Part shown: positions 27,239 to 36,921 of the stretch, one piece after another | How the letters are laid out: each line of letters starts with the position of its first letter | Numbering within the stretch: the stretch's first letter is position 1 | Origin: Sphingomonas hengshuiensis | GTDB lineage: Bacteria; Pseudomonadota; Alphaproteobacteria; Sphingomonadales; Sphingomonadaceae | NCBI GenBank assembly: GCA_003240755.1 | Contig: QFNF01000040.1 | Span: 1 to 64,000 of the forward strand | Length of the DNA: 64,000 bases | Reading direction: 5' to 3' | Translations under genes and position numbers: made by a program | The notes under the pieces: generated by a model | Database searches by the model: none | The model's input: the letters and a program-made list of their open reading frames with translations, nothing else | What the model was told of the DNA's origin: nothing

Positions 27239-27405
27239 AAACCGCCAAAGTTCACAAAAGTCACGATAGTGGCATGTTCGATCCGAAACGCGCTTCACCC
27301 CGTTGACGCTCGGTTCTTTCGGTCGTGACGCGGAACAGGAACCGCTCCAGGCCCCCGCCTGAGCGCGCAGGGTAAGCGATCGTGGCGGTGTAGGAAAGCG
27401 GCCCG

Positions 27406-28872
27406 TCAGCGGCTGACGAGCGAGGCCTCCATCCCCAGCGCGGTGGCGAGCGCACGGTGGCGCTTCTGGACTGCTTCGCCATAGAGGGCCGCGTCGTCGG
27501 CGGGCACGACCAGTTCGACCTGCGCGCGCTTGCGACGCAGATCGGTACGCTGCAACGGAGTGGCGACGCCGCCGCTCAGCCGCTGGCCCAGCCGCATGGC
27601 GAGGCCCCAGCGATGGGCCGCCTGCAGCGCGGCGGGGGACGCCAGTTTCGCGAGCGGTTCGGGGGGATTGTCGCCGCTGCCCCCGCAAAGACAACTGTGG
27701 AGCGCCTGTGCCAGGATGGCGCGGCCAGTCGCGTCGATCGCGACCCAATTGCCATGCAGCGCAATTTCGACACCACGTTCGGCGCGGAATTCCGGGTTGG
27801 CGTGCCAGCCCACATCGGCGAGCAGACACGCGGCATGGCGCAGCCGGACCGCGGCGGGCGCGTCGTCGGGGAAGAGCGGCGCCATCCATTTGTGCAGCAG
27901 ATCGCCATGTTCGACGAACCGTCCCTGCCGTGCGCCTTCGTCATGCGCGGCGACCAGCAGCGGATCCTGCCGCCGTATGGCCGGCGGAAGCGACGCATAG
28001 AGCAGCCCTTCGCGCAGGCCATAGGCAGAGATCATCGTCGTCGCACTGCCGAGCTGTCGCGCCATCGCGGCGAGGACGGCAGTGGCGTTGTCGAGCGTCG
28101 GCACACGCCCGCCGGAGAGGTTCGGCACGGCCTTCAGGTCGGCGCGCGGGGTTTCGGCGATGATCCGCTGCAACTGCGCGATACGATTCAGCGACATGGT
28201 ATAGCCATGGGCGATCGGCAGCGGATACCCCGTCAGGTGCATGTCGAGGCGGGCCAGCGTCCGCCACGAACCGCCGACAAGGTAGAAGGGCAGCCCCTTC
28301 CCCCGCCCGGTCCAGCCGGCATCGCCGACCAGCCGCTGCACGACGCGGTCGAGTTCGCCGGGGCGGCGGTCGCGGATCGCGCCGATGCGCAATACCCCCA
28401 GCGGGAACGATACGCGGTCGCCGAGCTTGCCGTTCTTCAGCCGGACCAGTTCGAGGCTGCCGCCGCCCAGATCGCCGACGATGCCGTTGGCGTCGGGGAT
28501 CGCGGACAGGACGCCGTAGCCCGCCGCCTGTGCCTCCTCCTCGCCGGTCAGCGTCTCCACCGACAGGCCGAGCGAGTCGGCGAGCGCCACCAGTTCATGG
28601 CCATTGGAGGCATCACGAACGGCGGCGGTGGCGACGGTGCGCACGACATCGACCTGCATTTCGCGCACGAGCCACGCGAAACGGCGCAGCGCGGTACCGG
28701 CGACCGTCATCGCCTCCGCATCGATCGTACCGGTATCGGCGAGCGAGCGGCCGAGGCCGGCCAGCACCTTCTCGTTGAACAGCGTCGCCGGCATCCGGTC
28801 CGGCCCGCCATAGACGACCAGCCGGATCGAGTTCGACCCGATGTCGATGATCGCACTATGCGCGGCAGTCAC
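27406..28872 (-). CDS. ppx: Exopolyphosphatase / pppGpp phosphatase (Ppx/GppA family)
   Basis: The 488-aa product from GTG 28872 (VTAAHSAIIDIGSNSIRL) is an ASKHA-fold enzyme that hydrolyses polyphosphate and/or pppGpp. Phosphate-binding motifs are IDIGSNSIRLVVY and GDLGGGSLELVRL; GGSWRTLARLDM and ISAYGLREGLLYASL are also typical. ATG 28929 is an alternative start but overlaps the ppk1 end. The C-terminal segment has an HD-like region (RLRHAACLLADVGWH). It lies 27 bp after ppk1, giving polyphosphate synthesis and degradation in one operon. Confidence 0.9.
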   Translation of the reverse strand: MTAAHSAIIDIGSNSIRLVVYGGPDRMPATLFNEKVLAGLGRSLADTGTIDAEAMTVAGTALRRFAWLVREMQVDVVRTVATAAVRDASNGHELVALADSLGLSVETLTGEEEAQAAGYGVLSAIPDANGIVGDLGGGSLELVRLKNGKLGDRVSFPLGVLRIGAIRDRRPGELDRVVQRLVGDAGWTGRGKGLPFYLVGGSWRTLARLDMHLTGYPLPIAHGYTMSLNRIAQLQRIIAETPRADLKAVPNLSGGRVPTLDNATAVLAAMARQLGSATTMISAYGLREGLLYASLPPAIRRQDPLLVAAHDEGARQGRFVEHGDLLHKWMAPLFPDDAPAAVRLRHAACLLADVGWHANPEFRAERGVEIALHGNWVAIDATGRAILAQALHSCLCGGSGDNPPEPLAKLASPAALQAAHRWGLAMRLGQRLSGGVATPLQRTDLRRKRAQVELVVPADDAALYGEAVQKRHRALATALGMEASLVSR

Positions 28873-28898
28873 GGGCCGGCTGAGCCATGGCAGGCGGA

Positions 28899-31073
28899 TC
28901 AAGCCGCGCCGTCCCGGGCCGCACGCCATGCGCGCAACGACAGTTTCTGCGGCACGGTCGCCGAACCGCTCTCGATCGCCGCACCGCGTCCCGACAGCGA
29001 CGGGTTGGTCATGAAATAGCGGTGCAGGTTGAACGGCTTGTCGCCCTTCGCCACCCGGCGGTAGCCGCCGTCCGCCCCCAGTTCCCATGTCTGTTCGGTG
29101 TCGAGCAGGTTGGCGACCATGACCTGGTCGAGTACCTGGTCGTGGACGGTGGGGTTGTTGATGGGCAGCAGATATTCAACGCGGCGGTCGAAGTTGCGCG
29201 GCATCCAGTCGGCGGACGACACATAGACCAGCGCGTCGTCGTTTGGCAGCGCCTGTCCGTTGCCGAAGCAGTAGATGCGGCTGTGTTCGAGGAAGCGGCC
29301 GACGACCGACTTCACGCGGATATTGTCCGACATGCCCGGCACGCCCGGTCGCAGGCAGCAGATGCCGCGAACGATCAGGTCGATCTGCACGCCCGCTGCC
29401 GAGGCCTGGTACAGCTTGTCGATCAGCGCCGGATCGACCAGCGAGTTCATCTTGAGCCAGATCGACCCTTCGCCGCCGCTACGCGCGGTCTGGATCTCGC
29501 CCTCGATCAGCGCCTCCAGCCGGTCGCGCAGGTCGCGCGGGGAGATGGCGAGCTGTTGCAGCGACTGCGGTTCGACATAGCCGGTGATGTAGTTGAACAC
29601 CTGCGCCGCATCGCGCCCGATCACCGGATCGGCGGTGAAGAAGCTGAGATCGGTATAGATGCGCGCGGTGATCGGGTGATAATTGCCGGTGCCGAAGTGG
29701 CAATAGGTGCGATAGCCCTGTTCCTCGCGCCGGACGACCATCGAAATCTTCGCATGGGTCTTCCATTCGATGAAGCCATAGACGACCTGCACCCCGGCAC
29801 GTTCGAGGACCGAGGCGAGGTTGAGATTCTGTTCCTCGTCGAAGCGCGCCTTGAGTTCCACCACCGCAGTCACCGACTTGCCGGCCTCCGCAGCGGCGAC
29901 CAGCGCGGCGACCACCGCCGACTGCTTGCCCGCGCGGTAGAGCGTCTGCTTGATCGCGACGACATCGGGATCGGCAGCGGCCTGTTTGAGGAAGGCGAGC
30001 ACCACGTCGAAGGTTTCGTAGGGGTGGTGGACGACGATGTCCTTTGCCCGGATCGCCGCGAAACAGTCGCCGCCATATTCGCGGATGCGTTCGGGAAAGC
30101 GCGGGGAGAATGGCGGGAATTTCAGGTCGGGGCGATCCTCCGCCACCAGCATCGACAGGTCGCCGATGCCGAGGAAGCCGCCGGTTTCGGTGATGAGCGC
30201 GTCGCTGCCGCCCATTTCGTCGCGCAGCAACTGGACCAGTTCGTCGGAAATCCCCGATTCGATTTCGAGGCGGATGATCCGTCCGCGGCGGCGGCGCTTG
30301 ATGGCCGTGCGGAAGTAGAGGACCAGATCCTCCGCCTCCTCCTCCAGTTCGATATCGCTGTCGCGGATCACGCGGAACGCGGCGGAGGCGCGCACGGTAT
30401 AGCCGGGAAAGAACAGGTCGGAGAAATGGCGCAGGATCGTTTCGATCGCGACATAGCGCGCGGCCTTGCCCGGCAGGCGGACGAAGCGTGGCATGGCCGG
30501 CGGGAGCAGCACGACCTCGCGCACCTCGACATCGTCCGAGCGGCGGATGAGGTCGAACAGCATCGCCGAGCCAAGGTTCGGGATGAAGGGGAACGGGTGC
30601 GCCGGGTCGAGCGCCTGCGGGGTCAGGACCGGGAAGATCTGTTCGCGGAAATAGCGCGCCAGCCATTCCTCCGTCTCGCCATGCAACGCATCGGCGCCGA
30701 GCACCATGACGTCGGCATCGGCCAGTCGCGCGGCGATGTCGCGCCAGATGCGCTGCTGGCTGTCCACCAGCCCGGCGGCATCGACGGTGATCGCGGCAAG
30801 CTGTTGCGAGGGGGTCAGGCCATCGACCGATTCATGGCCGACGCCCTGGTTCTGCTGCCCTTTCAGCCCGGCGACGCGGACCATGAAGAATTCGTCGATA
30901 TTGGTCGCCGAGATCGACAGGAAGCGCAGCCGTTCGAGCAGCGGGTGATCCGGGTTGCACGCCTCGTCCAGCACGCGGCGGTTGAACGCCAGCCATGACA
31001 GCTCGCGGTTGAAATAGCGGGCCTCCGGCGCGGCGGCGACCGTCGAGCGGGCGGAGGGGACGGGATCGTTCAC
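28899..31073 (-). CDS. ppk1: Polyphosphate kinase 1
   Basis: This 724-aa enzyme reversibly makes polyphosphate from ATP. N-terminal FNRELSWLAFNRRVLDEA is characteristic. The catalytic His segments are YCHFGTGNYHPITARIYTD and GRFLEHSRIYCF. VVELKARFDEEQNL and MVWA-like variants are also recognisable. It starts at GTG 31073, whose bases overlap the hda stop (GTGA). It precedes ppx. Confidence 0.95.
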   Translation of the reverse strand: MNDPVPSARSTVAAAPEARYFNRELSWLAFNRRVLDEACNPDHPLLERLRFLSISATNIDEFFMVRVAGLKGQQNQGVGHESVDGLTPSQQLAAITVDAAGLVDSQQRIWRDIAARLADADVMVLGADALHGETEEWLARYFREQIFPVLTPQALDPAHPFPFIPNLGSAMLFDLIRRSDDVEVREVVLLPPAMPRFVRLPGKAARYVAIETILRHFSDLFFPGYTVRASAAFRVIRDSDIELEEEAEDLVLYFRTAIKRRRRGRIIRLEIESGISDELVQLLRDEMGGSDALITETGGFLGIGDLSMLVAEDRPDLKFPPFSPRFPERIREYGGDCFAAIRAKDIVVHHPYETFDVVLAFLKQAAADPDVVAIKQTLYRAGKQSAVVAALVAAAEAGKSVTAVVELKARFDEEQNLNLASVLERAGVQVVYGFIEWKTHAKISMVVRREEQGYRTYCHFGTGNYHPITARIYTDLSFFTADPVIGRDAAQVFNYITGYVEPQSLQQLAISPRDLRDRLEALIEGEIQTARSGGEGSIWLKMNSLVDPALIDKLYQASAAGVQIDLIVRGICCLRPGVPGMSDNIRVKSVVGRFLEHSRIYCFGNGQALPNDDALVYVSSADWMPRNFDRRVEYLLPINNPTVHDQVLDQVMVANLLDTEQTWELGADGGYRRVAKGDKPFNLHRYFMTNPSLSGRGAAIESGSATVPQKLSLRAWRAARDGAA

Positions 31074-31708
31074 AGCAGGCGGTCCAGCAACAAGGGGCTG
31101 TCGGACAGCGCGGCGCGCGCGGTCGGGATGGTCAAACGGCGCGTCGAGCGCAACATCGCATCTTCCTCCAGAGCTTCGACGATGCGAAGCACCGCAAGGT
31201 GGCTCCGTTCGACGCGGCGGGCAAGCCAGCGCACCAGATCGGGTGCGGCGACAAGCTCCTTCCTGTCGAACAGATATTGCAGCAGTGTTTCGATCAGCAG
31301 GTCATCGGGCGCCTCCAGCCGCAGCACCGGCGTCGCGCCGATGCGCGAACGCAGGTCGGGCAGGCCGATCCGCCAGAGCGGCGGCGGCGCGTCGGCGACG
31401 ATCAGCAGCGGGCGTTCCTCGCCCTGCGCACGGTTCCACGCATGGAACAGTTCGGTTTCGCTCCACCGTTCGGCGTCGTCGGCGATGATGCCGCCGCTGC
31501 GCGCGGCGAACGACCGGGCAAGCAGCGTCCGGCCCGACTTGCGCGGTCCGACCAGCAACGCCGCCCTGACCGGCCATGTCGCCCAGTGATCGAGATGATG
31601 GACGGCGGCTTCGTTCGACGCCCCGACGAGGAACAGGTCCTGCCTGGCGCCGGCGGGAAGTTCGAGGGGAAGGGCAAGCTGAACCGAACCGCGAAGCAGA
31701 CAGGTCAT
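31070..31708 (-). CDS. hda: DnaA-related regulator Hda (HdaA)
   Basis: This 212-aa AAA+ protein promotes hydrolysis of DnaA-bound ATP after replication initiation (RIDA). A clamp-binding motif QLALPLE lies at residues about 10-16. The Walker A-like GPRKSGRTLLA has R where ATPases have K, as in other Hda proteins. The sensor and lid regions follow (RWLARRVERSHLAVLRIVEAL). It overlaps the DUF2066-like gene by 4 bp and ppk1 by 4 bp. Confidence 0.87.
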   Translation of the reverse strand: MTCLLRGSVQLALPLELPAGARQDLFLVGASNEAAVHHLDHWATWPVRAALLVGPRKSGRTLLARSFAARSGGIIADDAERWSETELFHAWNRAQGEERPLLIVADAPPPLWRIGLPDLRSRIGATPVLRLEAPDDLLIETLLQYLFDRKELVAAPDLVRWLARRVERSHLAVLRIVEALEEDAMLRSTRRLTIPTARAALSDSPLLLDRLL

Positions 31709-32937
31709 TCGGGGCGTACGCCCGCCGGGGGTGGCGTGGCTGCCGCGCGGCGGCGGATGCGGAACACGCCGTCGGCCTGCTGCACCTGCCAGCCGCGCGC
31801 CTCCAGCGCGGCGGCGAAGATCGCGGCGTCGCCGTCGAACGTCACGCGCAGCACCGACACGCCGCCGAGCGCGAGGCTGGAGGTCGCGGCGGAGCGGACG
31901 CCGGGAACGCCGCGCAGCGCCGCTTCGGTCGATTCGACGGCGGCGGCGGTCGGGGTGTCGGCGTGGATCGACAGGACGACGCTGTCGGCCGCCGGCGTCG
32001 GCGTGGCGGCCGGGTCGATCGTGCCGGGGTCGGTCGCCTCCTCCTCCACCGGGGCGGGCGGGGTGCCCGGCGGCGGCGCGGCGAGGACGGTGTCGGGACG
32101 AAGCTGGCCGGTGCGCAACGCCTGCTGATACAGTGCGTCGATGCGACGGACGCCTTCGTCGAGCAGGGCGGGCACGGCGTCCCCCTGTTCGACACGCAGC
32201 GAGAAGCTGCCGAGCAGGCGGTTGTCGGGACCGTAGCCGGCGGTGAAGGTGCCGATCATCGGCCCGCCGGGCCATTGCCGGTACAGCCGGACCTGCGGGA
32301 TCAGGACGTCGGATGCGCCATATTGATTGAGGACGGTGCGCCACCAGCCGCGGCCGCGGCGCGTCACCTGTCCGGCGTTGAGCAGCAGGCCGTCGGCGCC
32401 GGTCCCGCTGGGCCGCACATAGTCCATGACGCTGCTCCCGGTGCGGAAGCGCGCCCATGCCGCCTGCCACGGCGTCGCGCGTTCGAACACGGTGCCGGTG
32501 CCGCCGTCCCAGATCAGCGGCACGACCAGCATGGCGGGCGAGCGTTCGGACACGCCGGCAATGCCGAGGATCGAGGCGGCACGGCCGCGATTGAACAGGA
32601 CGCCGAGCCGCGCGATGTAGCGTTTCGGCCCGATCTGTTCGCTTTCGACGACGATGCCGCTGACCAGCGAATCGAGCGTACCGTCGGGCAGCGAACGCGC
32701 CTGCCCCGTCAGCCGCTGCGACAGCATCTGCCAGCCCCTGCGCTGGGCGATGCGCCAGCCGGCGGTGCGCGCGGCATCGGCCGAGGGGCCGGCGACGTCG
32801 ACGCGGACGCCGTTCACCTCGAACGTGCCCGATCCGTCGATGGCGGCGACGCCCCCCTGTTGCGCCACGACCGCGCCGGCGGCGACCGCGGCAAGCGCTA
32901 CGGCGGCAAGGATGCGGCGGGGGCGGGACAAGGTCAT
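31705..32937 (-). CDS. Exported DUF2066-like protein
   Basis: The 410-aa product from ATG 32937 has a signal sequence ([18 protein letters not shown]). Residues about 35-135 follow the DUF2066 pattern ([20 protein letters not shown], then [15 protein letters not shown], then [12 protein letters not shown]). A Pro/Ala-rich linker at about 305-330 leads to a C-terminal ferredoxin-like domain ([10 protein letters not shown] to [15 protein letters not shown]). The function is unknown. Genes of this kind commonly precede hda, and the overlap here supports a joint transcript. Confidence 0.75.
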   Translation of the reverse strand: MTLSRPRRILAAVALAAVAAGAVVAQQGGVAAIDGSGTFEVNGVRVDVAGPSADAARTAGWRIAQRRGWQMLSQRLTGQARSLPDGTLDSLVSGIVVESEQIGPKRYIARLGVLFNRGRAASILGIAGVSERSPAMLVVPLIWDGGTGTVFERATPWQAAWARFRTGSSVMDYVRPSGTGADGLLLNAGQVTRRGRGWWRTVLNQYGASDVLIPQVRLYRQWPGGPMIGTFTAGYGPDNRLLGSFSLRVEQGDAVPALLDEGVRRIDALYQQALRTGQLRPDTVLAAPPPGTPPAPVEEEATDPGTIDPAATPTPAADSVVLSIHADTPTAAAVESTEAALRGVPGVRSAATSSLALGGVSVLRVTFDGDAAIFAAALEARGWQVQQADGVFRIRRRAAATPPPAGVRPE

Positions 32938-33002
32938 GCGCGCCTTTTGACGAAGCAGGCGTGGAAATCCAAGCGCGATGTGGATACAGCCATGTGGAAC
33001 CC

Positions 33003-33078
33003 GCACCGGCCCGCTCCCCCACCCGGCCACCCATAGCGTATCCTGAATGGGTGGCCGGGTGGGGGAGCGGGCCGGTGC
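33003..33078. repeat. Perfect 32-bp inverted repeat between DUF2066-like gene and purM
   Basis: The left arm 33003-33034 (begins GCACCGGCCCGCTCCCCC) and right arm 33047-33078 are exact reverse complements over 32 bp, with loop AGCGTATCCTGA. It lies 23 bp upstream of the purM ATG and 65 bp upstream of the divergent gene's ATG. In RNA it would form a very stable hairpin in either leader. Confidence 0.93.
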
Positions 33079-33101
33079 CGCCCTTTTCAGCGACAGGATT
33101 C

Positions 33102-34208
33102 ATGAGCAACGAAGCGGACCGCGGCGGCGGCTATACCTACGCACAGGCAGGCGTCTCGATCGCGGCGGGCAATGCCCTGGTCCGTGCCATCGGGCCGCTG
33201 GCGAAGTCGACGCGGCGCCCGGGCGCGGATGCCGAACTGGGCGGGTTCGGCGGGGTGTTCGACCCCAGGGCCGCCGGGTTCACGGACCCGTTGCTGGTCG
33301 CGGCGAACGACGGCGTCGGCACCAAGCTGAAGCTGGCGATCGAGCATGACGCGCATGACGGCGTCGGTATCGACCTGGTGGCGATGTGCGCCAACGACCT
33401 GATCGTGCAGGGTGCCGAACCGCTGTTCTTCCTTGACTATTACGCCACCGGCAAGCTGGTCGCCGAGACCGCCGAGCGGGTCGTCGCCTCGATCGCGGAA
33501 GGGTGCCGCCAGGCGGGTTGCGCGCTGATCGGCGGCGAGACCGCGGAAATGCCCGGCATGTATGCCGGGGGCGACTATGACCTTGCCGGCTTCTGCGTCG
33601 GCGCGGTCGAGCGCGAGCAGTTGCTGACCGGCGACAAGGTCGCGGTCGGCGATGTCATTCTCGGGCTGGCGTCGTCGGGGGTGCATTCGAACGGATTCTC
33701 GCTGGTGCGGCGACTGGCGGCGGACAAGGGGTGGAAGCTCGACCGCCCCGCCCTGTTCGATCAGGACGTGCTGCTGATCGATGCGCTGATGGCGCCGACG
33801 AAGATTTATGTGAAGCCGCTGCTGCCGCTGCTGCGCGAGGGCCGCATCCATGGGCTGGCGCATATTACCGGCGGCGGGCTGCTGGAAAATATTCCGCGCG
33901 TGTTGCCCGAGGGGGCGCATGCGAGCGTCGATGCCGATGCGTGGGACCAGCCACGGTTGATGGCGTTCCTGCAGGCGCAGGGCAATATCGAGCCCGAGGA
34001 GATGGCGCGGACGTTCAATTGCGGGATCGGCATGGCGGTGCTGGTCGCGGCCGAGGATGCGGACGCGGTTGCCGCCGCGCTGGCCGAGGCCGGCGAAACC
34101 GTGGTGCGGATCGGCACGGTCGAGGCGGGCGACAGGGGCTGTACCGTGCGGGGCGGCGCGGGCACGTGGAGCGCGCGGGCCGAGTGGAGCGCGACGCATC
34201 TTGGCTAG
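33102..34208 (+). CDS. purM: Phosphoribosylformylglycinamidine cyclo-ligase PurM
   Basis: This 368-aa AIR synthetase catalyses step five of purine synthesis. Motifs are [42 protein letters not shown] (in part), [11 protein letters not shown] and [14 protein letters not shown]. The start ATG 33102 is preceded by AGGA with a 3-nt spacer. The stop TAG overlaps the TTG start region of purN. Confidence 0.95.
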   Translation: MSNEADRGGGYTYAQAGVSIAAGNALVRAIGPLAKSTRRPGADAELGGFGGVFDPRAAGFTDPLLVAANDGVGTKLKLAIEHDAHDGVGIDLVAMCANDLIVQGAEPLFFLDYYATGKLVAETAERVVASIAEGCRQAGCALIGGETAEMPGMYAGGDYDLAGFCVGAVEREQLLTGDKVAVGDVILGLASSGVHSNGFSLVRRLAADKGWKLDRPALFDQDVLLIDALMAPTKIYVKPLLPLLREGRIHGLAHITGGGLLENIPRVLPEGAHASVDADAWDQPRLMAFLQAQGNIEPEEMARTFNCGIGMAVLVAAEDADAVAAALAEAGETVVRIGTVEAGDRGCTVRGGAGTWSARAEWSATHLG

Positions 34209-34770
34209 GCACCGCGTCGGCGTCCTGATTTCGGGACGGGGGTCGAACATGGCGGCGCTGGTCGCGGCGGCGCGGGCGGCGGACTGTCCGTACGAGGTCG
34301 CGCTGGTGGCGTCGGACAAGCCCGATGCCGCCGGACTGGCCTATGCCGCCGGACAGGGCGTGGCGACCTTTGCCCATTCGCCCAGGGGCATTCCCAAGGC
34401 GGAGTATGAGGCGGCGATCGACACGGCGTTGCGCGATGCCGGGGTCGGGACGATCGCGCTGGCCGGCTATATGCGGCTGCTGTCGGGGGCGTTCGTCGCG
34501 AAGTGGCGCGACCGGATCGTCAACATCCACCCCTCGCTGCTGCCCGCCTATAAAGGGCTCGACACCCATGCGCGGGCGATCGCAGCGGGCGATGCGGAGG
34601 CCGGGTGCTCGGTCCATGTCGTCACCGAAGAACTGGATGCCGGGAGCGTATTGGCACAGGCGCGCGTTCCGATCCTGCCCGGCGATACCGCCGATACCCT
34701 GGCGGCACGGGTGCTGGTGGAGGAACATCGCCTCTACCCGCGAACACTGGCGGAGTATGTGACGCGATGA
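34201..34770 (+). CDS. purN: Phosphoribosylglycinamide formyltransferase PurN
   Basis: This 189-aa enzyme transfers a formyl group from 10-formyl-THF to GAR. Motifs are [48 protein letters not shown] (catalytic N, H and D region) and [17 protein letters not shown]. The only start that keeps the conserved N-terminus is TTG 34201, which overlaps the last codons of purM. Translational coupling with purM is likely. Confidence 0.93.
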   Translation: MARHRVGVLISGRGSNMAALVAAARAADCPYEVALVASDKPDAAGLAYAAGQGVATFAHSPRGIPKAEYEAAIDTALRDAGVGTIALAGYMRLLSGAFVAKWRDRIVNIHPSLLPAYKGLDTHARAIAAGDAEAGCSVHVVTEELDAGSVLAQARVPILPGDTADTLAARVLVEEHRLYPRTLAEYVTR

Positions 34771-35027
34771 CCGGGATGCTCGACCTGATCCGTGAAGCCG
34801 TGACGGTGTTGCCGGGAACCGAGGAACGCGACGCGGGCGAGGCGACGGTCTTTGCGGTCGAGGGCAATGATTTCGTGCGGATCGTGGGCGACAGCACGAC
34901 CGTGCGCAGCGATGACGGCTGGACGGCGATCGACCCGGACGACGACGCGGTCGCGATCGAGGATGCGGTCGCCCATGGATGGGAACTGGCGGCACCGCGC
35001 GCGCTGCTGGAGGCCGGCGGGCGGTGA
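34767..35027 (+). CDS. Hypothetical protein, 86 aa
   Basis: The protein is small, acidic and soluble, and no family is recognised. It is rich in Asp, Glu and Val (TVLPGTEERDAGEATVFAVE, DDDAVAIEDAVAHGWELA) with alternating strands. Its start overlaps the purN stop (ATGA), and its stop overlaps the next gene's GTG, so it belongs to the purMN transcript. Confidence 0.7.
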   Translation: MTGMLDLIREAVTVLPGTEERDAGEATVFAVEGNDFVRIVGDSTTVRSDDGWTAIDPDDDAVAIEDAVAHGWELAAPRALLEAGGR

Positions 35028-35626
35028 GCGAGGCCGAGGAGGCCCGCGCCGAGCGGCGGCGCTGGATCACGCTGGCCGAGGGCGTGGCGGTGGCCGGGGT
35101 CGTGATCGGCGGACTGACGCTGTGGAACAACGTGTCCGAGCGGCGAACCGCCGACGCCGAACGTGCCGCCGAGCGCGCGTCGTCGGCAAAGGCCAGGGCG
35201 GCGCTGGCGATCGTCGCGACACCGGACGGCGGTGGCGAACGGCTGGTGCTGAGTGCGCCCGACCGGCGGATCGAGCGGATCGAGGTGACGTTCCCGCCGG
35301 TGCTGAAGGTCGCGCCGCAATCGGCGGTCGGCGACGTGGCGATCGCGGCGGACTGGATACGGGCGCCGGTGCTGGCGATCACCGATGGCGGCGCGGATGC
35401 GATCGAGGGGCGATTGCCGGTCGCGATCACCGCGACATGGTGGGACGGCGACAGGCAGCGTCAGTCGGGCGCGATCTATGACCTGGTGTTCGCGACGCAT
35501 GGCCGGCTGGTCGGCGGGCGGTCGCTGGCGCTGAAGGCACTGGCCCGGCGCGAGGCGGCGACCGGCGGGGTGGCGCGGCGGCTGGATACGTTGTGGGCGC
35601 GGGAGTTGGGGCGGCTGGCCGGGTAG
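35024..35626 (+). CDS. Hypothetical membrane-anchored protein, 200 aa
   Basis: It starts at GTG 35024, overlapping the previous stop (GTGA). Residues about 14-35 form one transmembrane segment (GVAVAGVVIGGLTLW), followed by a charged Ala/Glu/Arg coiled-coil-like stretch (about 38-60) and a beta-rich C-terminal part (IERIEVTFPPVLKVAP, LPVAITATWWDGDR). No family is recognised. It is the last gene of the purMN-led run and is followed by a repeat element. Confidence 0.7.
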   Translation: MSEAEEARAERRRWITLAEGVAVAGVVIGGLTLWNNVSERRTADAERAAERASSAKARAALAIVATPDGGGERLVLSAPDRRIERIEVTFPPVLKVAPQSAVGDVAIAADWIRAPVLAITDGGADAIEGRLPVAITATWWDGDRQRQSGAIYDLVFATHGRLVGGRSLALKALARREAATGGVARRLDTLWARELGRLAG

Positions 35627-35649
35627 GCCGGCTCCTGCCTCTCCCTGAC

Positions 35650-35769
35650 CCGTTTGCTTCGAGCGCAGGTTCGAGCCTGTCGAGAACCGAAGTCGAGAAG
35701 GGGTTGCCCCAAACTACCCGTTCTCGACGGACGCTTCTCGACAAGCTCGAAGCTGCTCGAACCAAACGG
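35650..35769. repeat. REP-like imperfect inverted repeat
   Basis: Two arms of about 52 bp (about 35650-35702 and 35718-35769) are imperfect reverse complements. Both contain the series TTCGAGC, CTGTCGAGAA or CTTGTCGAGAA, and terminal CCGTTTG. Such TTCGAG/CTCGAA intergenic palindromes resemble mobile REP-like repeats. It lies between convergent transcripts (35626 end and ndk). Confidence 0.75.
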
Positions 35770-35794
35770 TGTGGGTGGGGTCGGGGTAGATAGG

Positions 35795-35832
35795 AAAAAG
35801 GCCCACCTCCTCGTCGGAAGCGGGCCTTTCCT
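35795..35832 (-). terminator. Rho-independent terminator of ndk
   Basis: On the minus strand AAAGGCCC pairs with GGGCCTTT (plus coordinates 35822-35829 and 35797-35804) and is followed by TTTTCC. It is placed 20 bp after the ndk stop. Confidence 0.7.
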
Positions 35833-35851
35833 GTTGCAACCGTCGATGAAA

Positions 35852-36274
35852 TCAGCCGACGATTTCTTCGGGCTTGAAGAAGAAGTCGATCTCGATCTTC
35901 GCATTCTCTTCCGAATCCGAACCATGGACCGAGTTCGCCTCGATCGATTCGGCCAGTTCCTTGCGGATCGTGCCGGCATCGGCGTTCGCCGGGTTGGTCG
36001 CGCCCATGATGTCGCGGTTCGCCTGGACGGCGTTTTCGCCTTCGAGAACCTGCACGACCACGGGGCCGGAGATCATGAACGACACGAGGTCGTTGAAGAA
36101 CGGACGCTCGCGGTGCACGCCGTAGAAGCCTTCGGCCTGCTCGCGGGTCATCTGGATGCGCTTCGAGGCGACGACGCGCAGGCCGGCTTCCTCCAGCATC
36201 TTGGTGACGGCACCGGTCAGGTTGCGGCGGGTCGCGTCGGGCTTGATGATCGAAAAGGTACGGGTAGCGGCCAT
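35852..36274 (-). CDS. ndk: Nucleoside diphosphate kinase
   Basis: This 140-aa enzyme equalises NTP and dNTP pools by ping-pong phosphotransfer. Motifs are [28 protein letters not shown] and the active-site His in [21 protein letters not shown] is also typical. The start is ATG 36274. It is followed by a rho-independent terminator. Confidence 0.96.
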   Translation of the reverse strand: MAATRTFSIIKPDATRRNLTGAVTKMLEEAGLRVVASKRIQMTREQAEGFYGVHRERPFFNDLVSFMISGPVVVQVLEGENAVQANRDIMGATNPANADAGTIRKELAESIEANSVHGSDSEENAKIEIDFFFKPEEIVG

Positions 36275-36357
36275 GGCGGTCGCGGCTCCTGCGTTTTTAG
36301 GTTGTTGGAAGGCTTGTCGCCGGTCCCCCTAGTCGGGCACCGCGCGACAGGCAAGCG

Positions 36358-36795
36358 TTACGCCGCCTGCTCCCAGCCGCCATCCCCCTGGCGCCAGTAG
36401 CGCCGTTCGACGTCCTCGCGATCGGCCAGCCCCTTCCACGCGGCGCGGGCCGGGGCGATGTGATCCTCCCCGAAGAAATGGAACGCCCGGTCGTAGGTGA
36501 GCGCGTCGTCGCGCCAGCGGCCATCGACGATCGCGATGTTGCGCGCGGCGTTGACGTCGGTGGGTTCGGACGCGATCAGGACGGACTGGAGAGCGTCGTC
36601 GCCGGCACCGGCCTCGGCATGGGGCAGGAAGCTGTCGGGCGCGTAGGTCCAGAGCAGCAGGTCGAGGTGCCGGCGCTGCCCGGGATCATCGGACAGGAGC
36701 AGCAGCCGCTCGCCATCGTCGTGCAACCGCTGCGCGATGCGCGGCAGGACGCGGTCGAGCGGGCTGCGGGTCAGGTGGTAGAAATCGACTTTCAT
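36358..36795 (-). CDS. holC: DNA polymerase III chi subunit
   Basis: This 145-aa HolC-family protein contains VDFYHLTRSPLDRVLPRIA, LLLLSDDPGQRRHLDLLLW and LIASEPTDVNAARNI. Chi links the clamp loader to SSB during lagging-strand synthesis. It lies between pepA and ndk, and pepA-holC adjacency is common in proteobacteria. A palindromic repeat separates it from pepA. Confidence 0.9.
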   Translation of the reverse strand: MKVDFYHLTRSPLDRVLPRIAQRLHDDGERLLLLSDDPGQRRHLDLLLWTYAPDSFLPHAEAGAGDDALQSVLIASEPTDVNAARNIAIVDGRWRDDALTYDRAFHFFGEDHIAPARAAWKGLADREDVERRYWRQGDGGWEQAA

Positions 36796-36808
36796 GTCCG
36801 TGCCACTA

Positions 36809-36905
36809 CGTCATCCCGGCGCAGGCCGGGGTCCATGGACACGGGCCATCGCGCTTCGATCGATACGGCTTGCATCCATGGATCCCGGCTTTCGCCGGGA
36901 TGACG
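36809..36905. repeat. Palindromic repeat with GTCATCCCGGC ends
   Basis: The 31-bp arms 36809-36839 (CGTCATCCCGGCGCAGGCC start) and 36875-36905 (ending CGCCGGGATGACG) are near-perfect reverse complements with a TCCATGGA inner box. They enclose about 35 bp. This GTCATCCCGGC type is a frequent intergenic palindrome in alphaproteobacterial genomes. It lies in the pepA-holC gap. Confidence 0.8.
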
Positions 36906-36921
36906 GTTGTCGAGTTGCACG

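Noticed and set aside
33003..36905. A CRISPR-like array made of the palindromes at 33.0, 35.7 and 36.8 kb
   Set aside because: The repeats differ from each other, are not regularly spaced and no cas gene is present.
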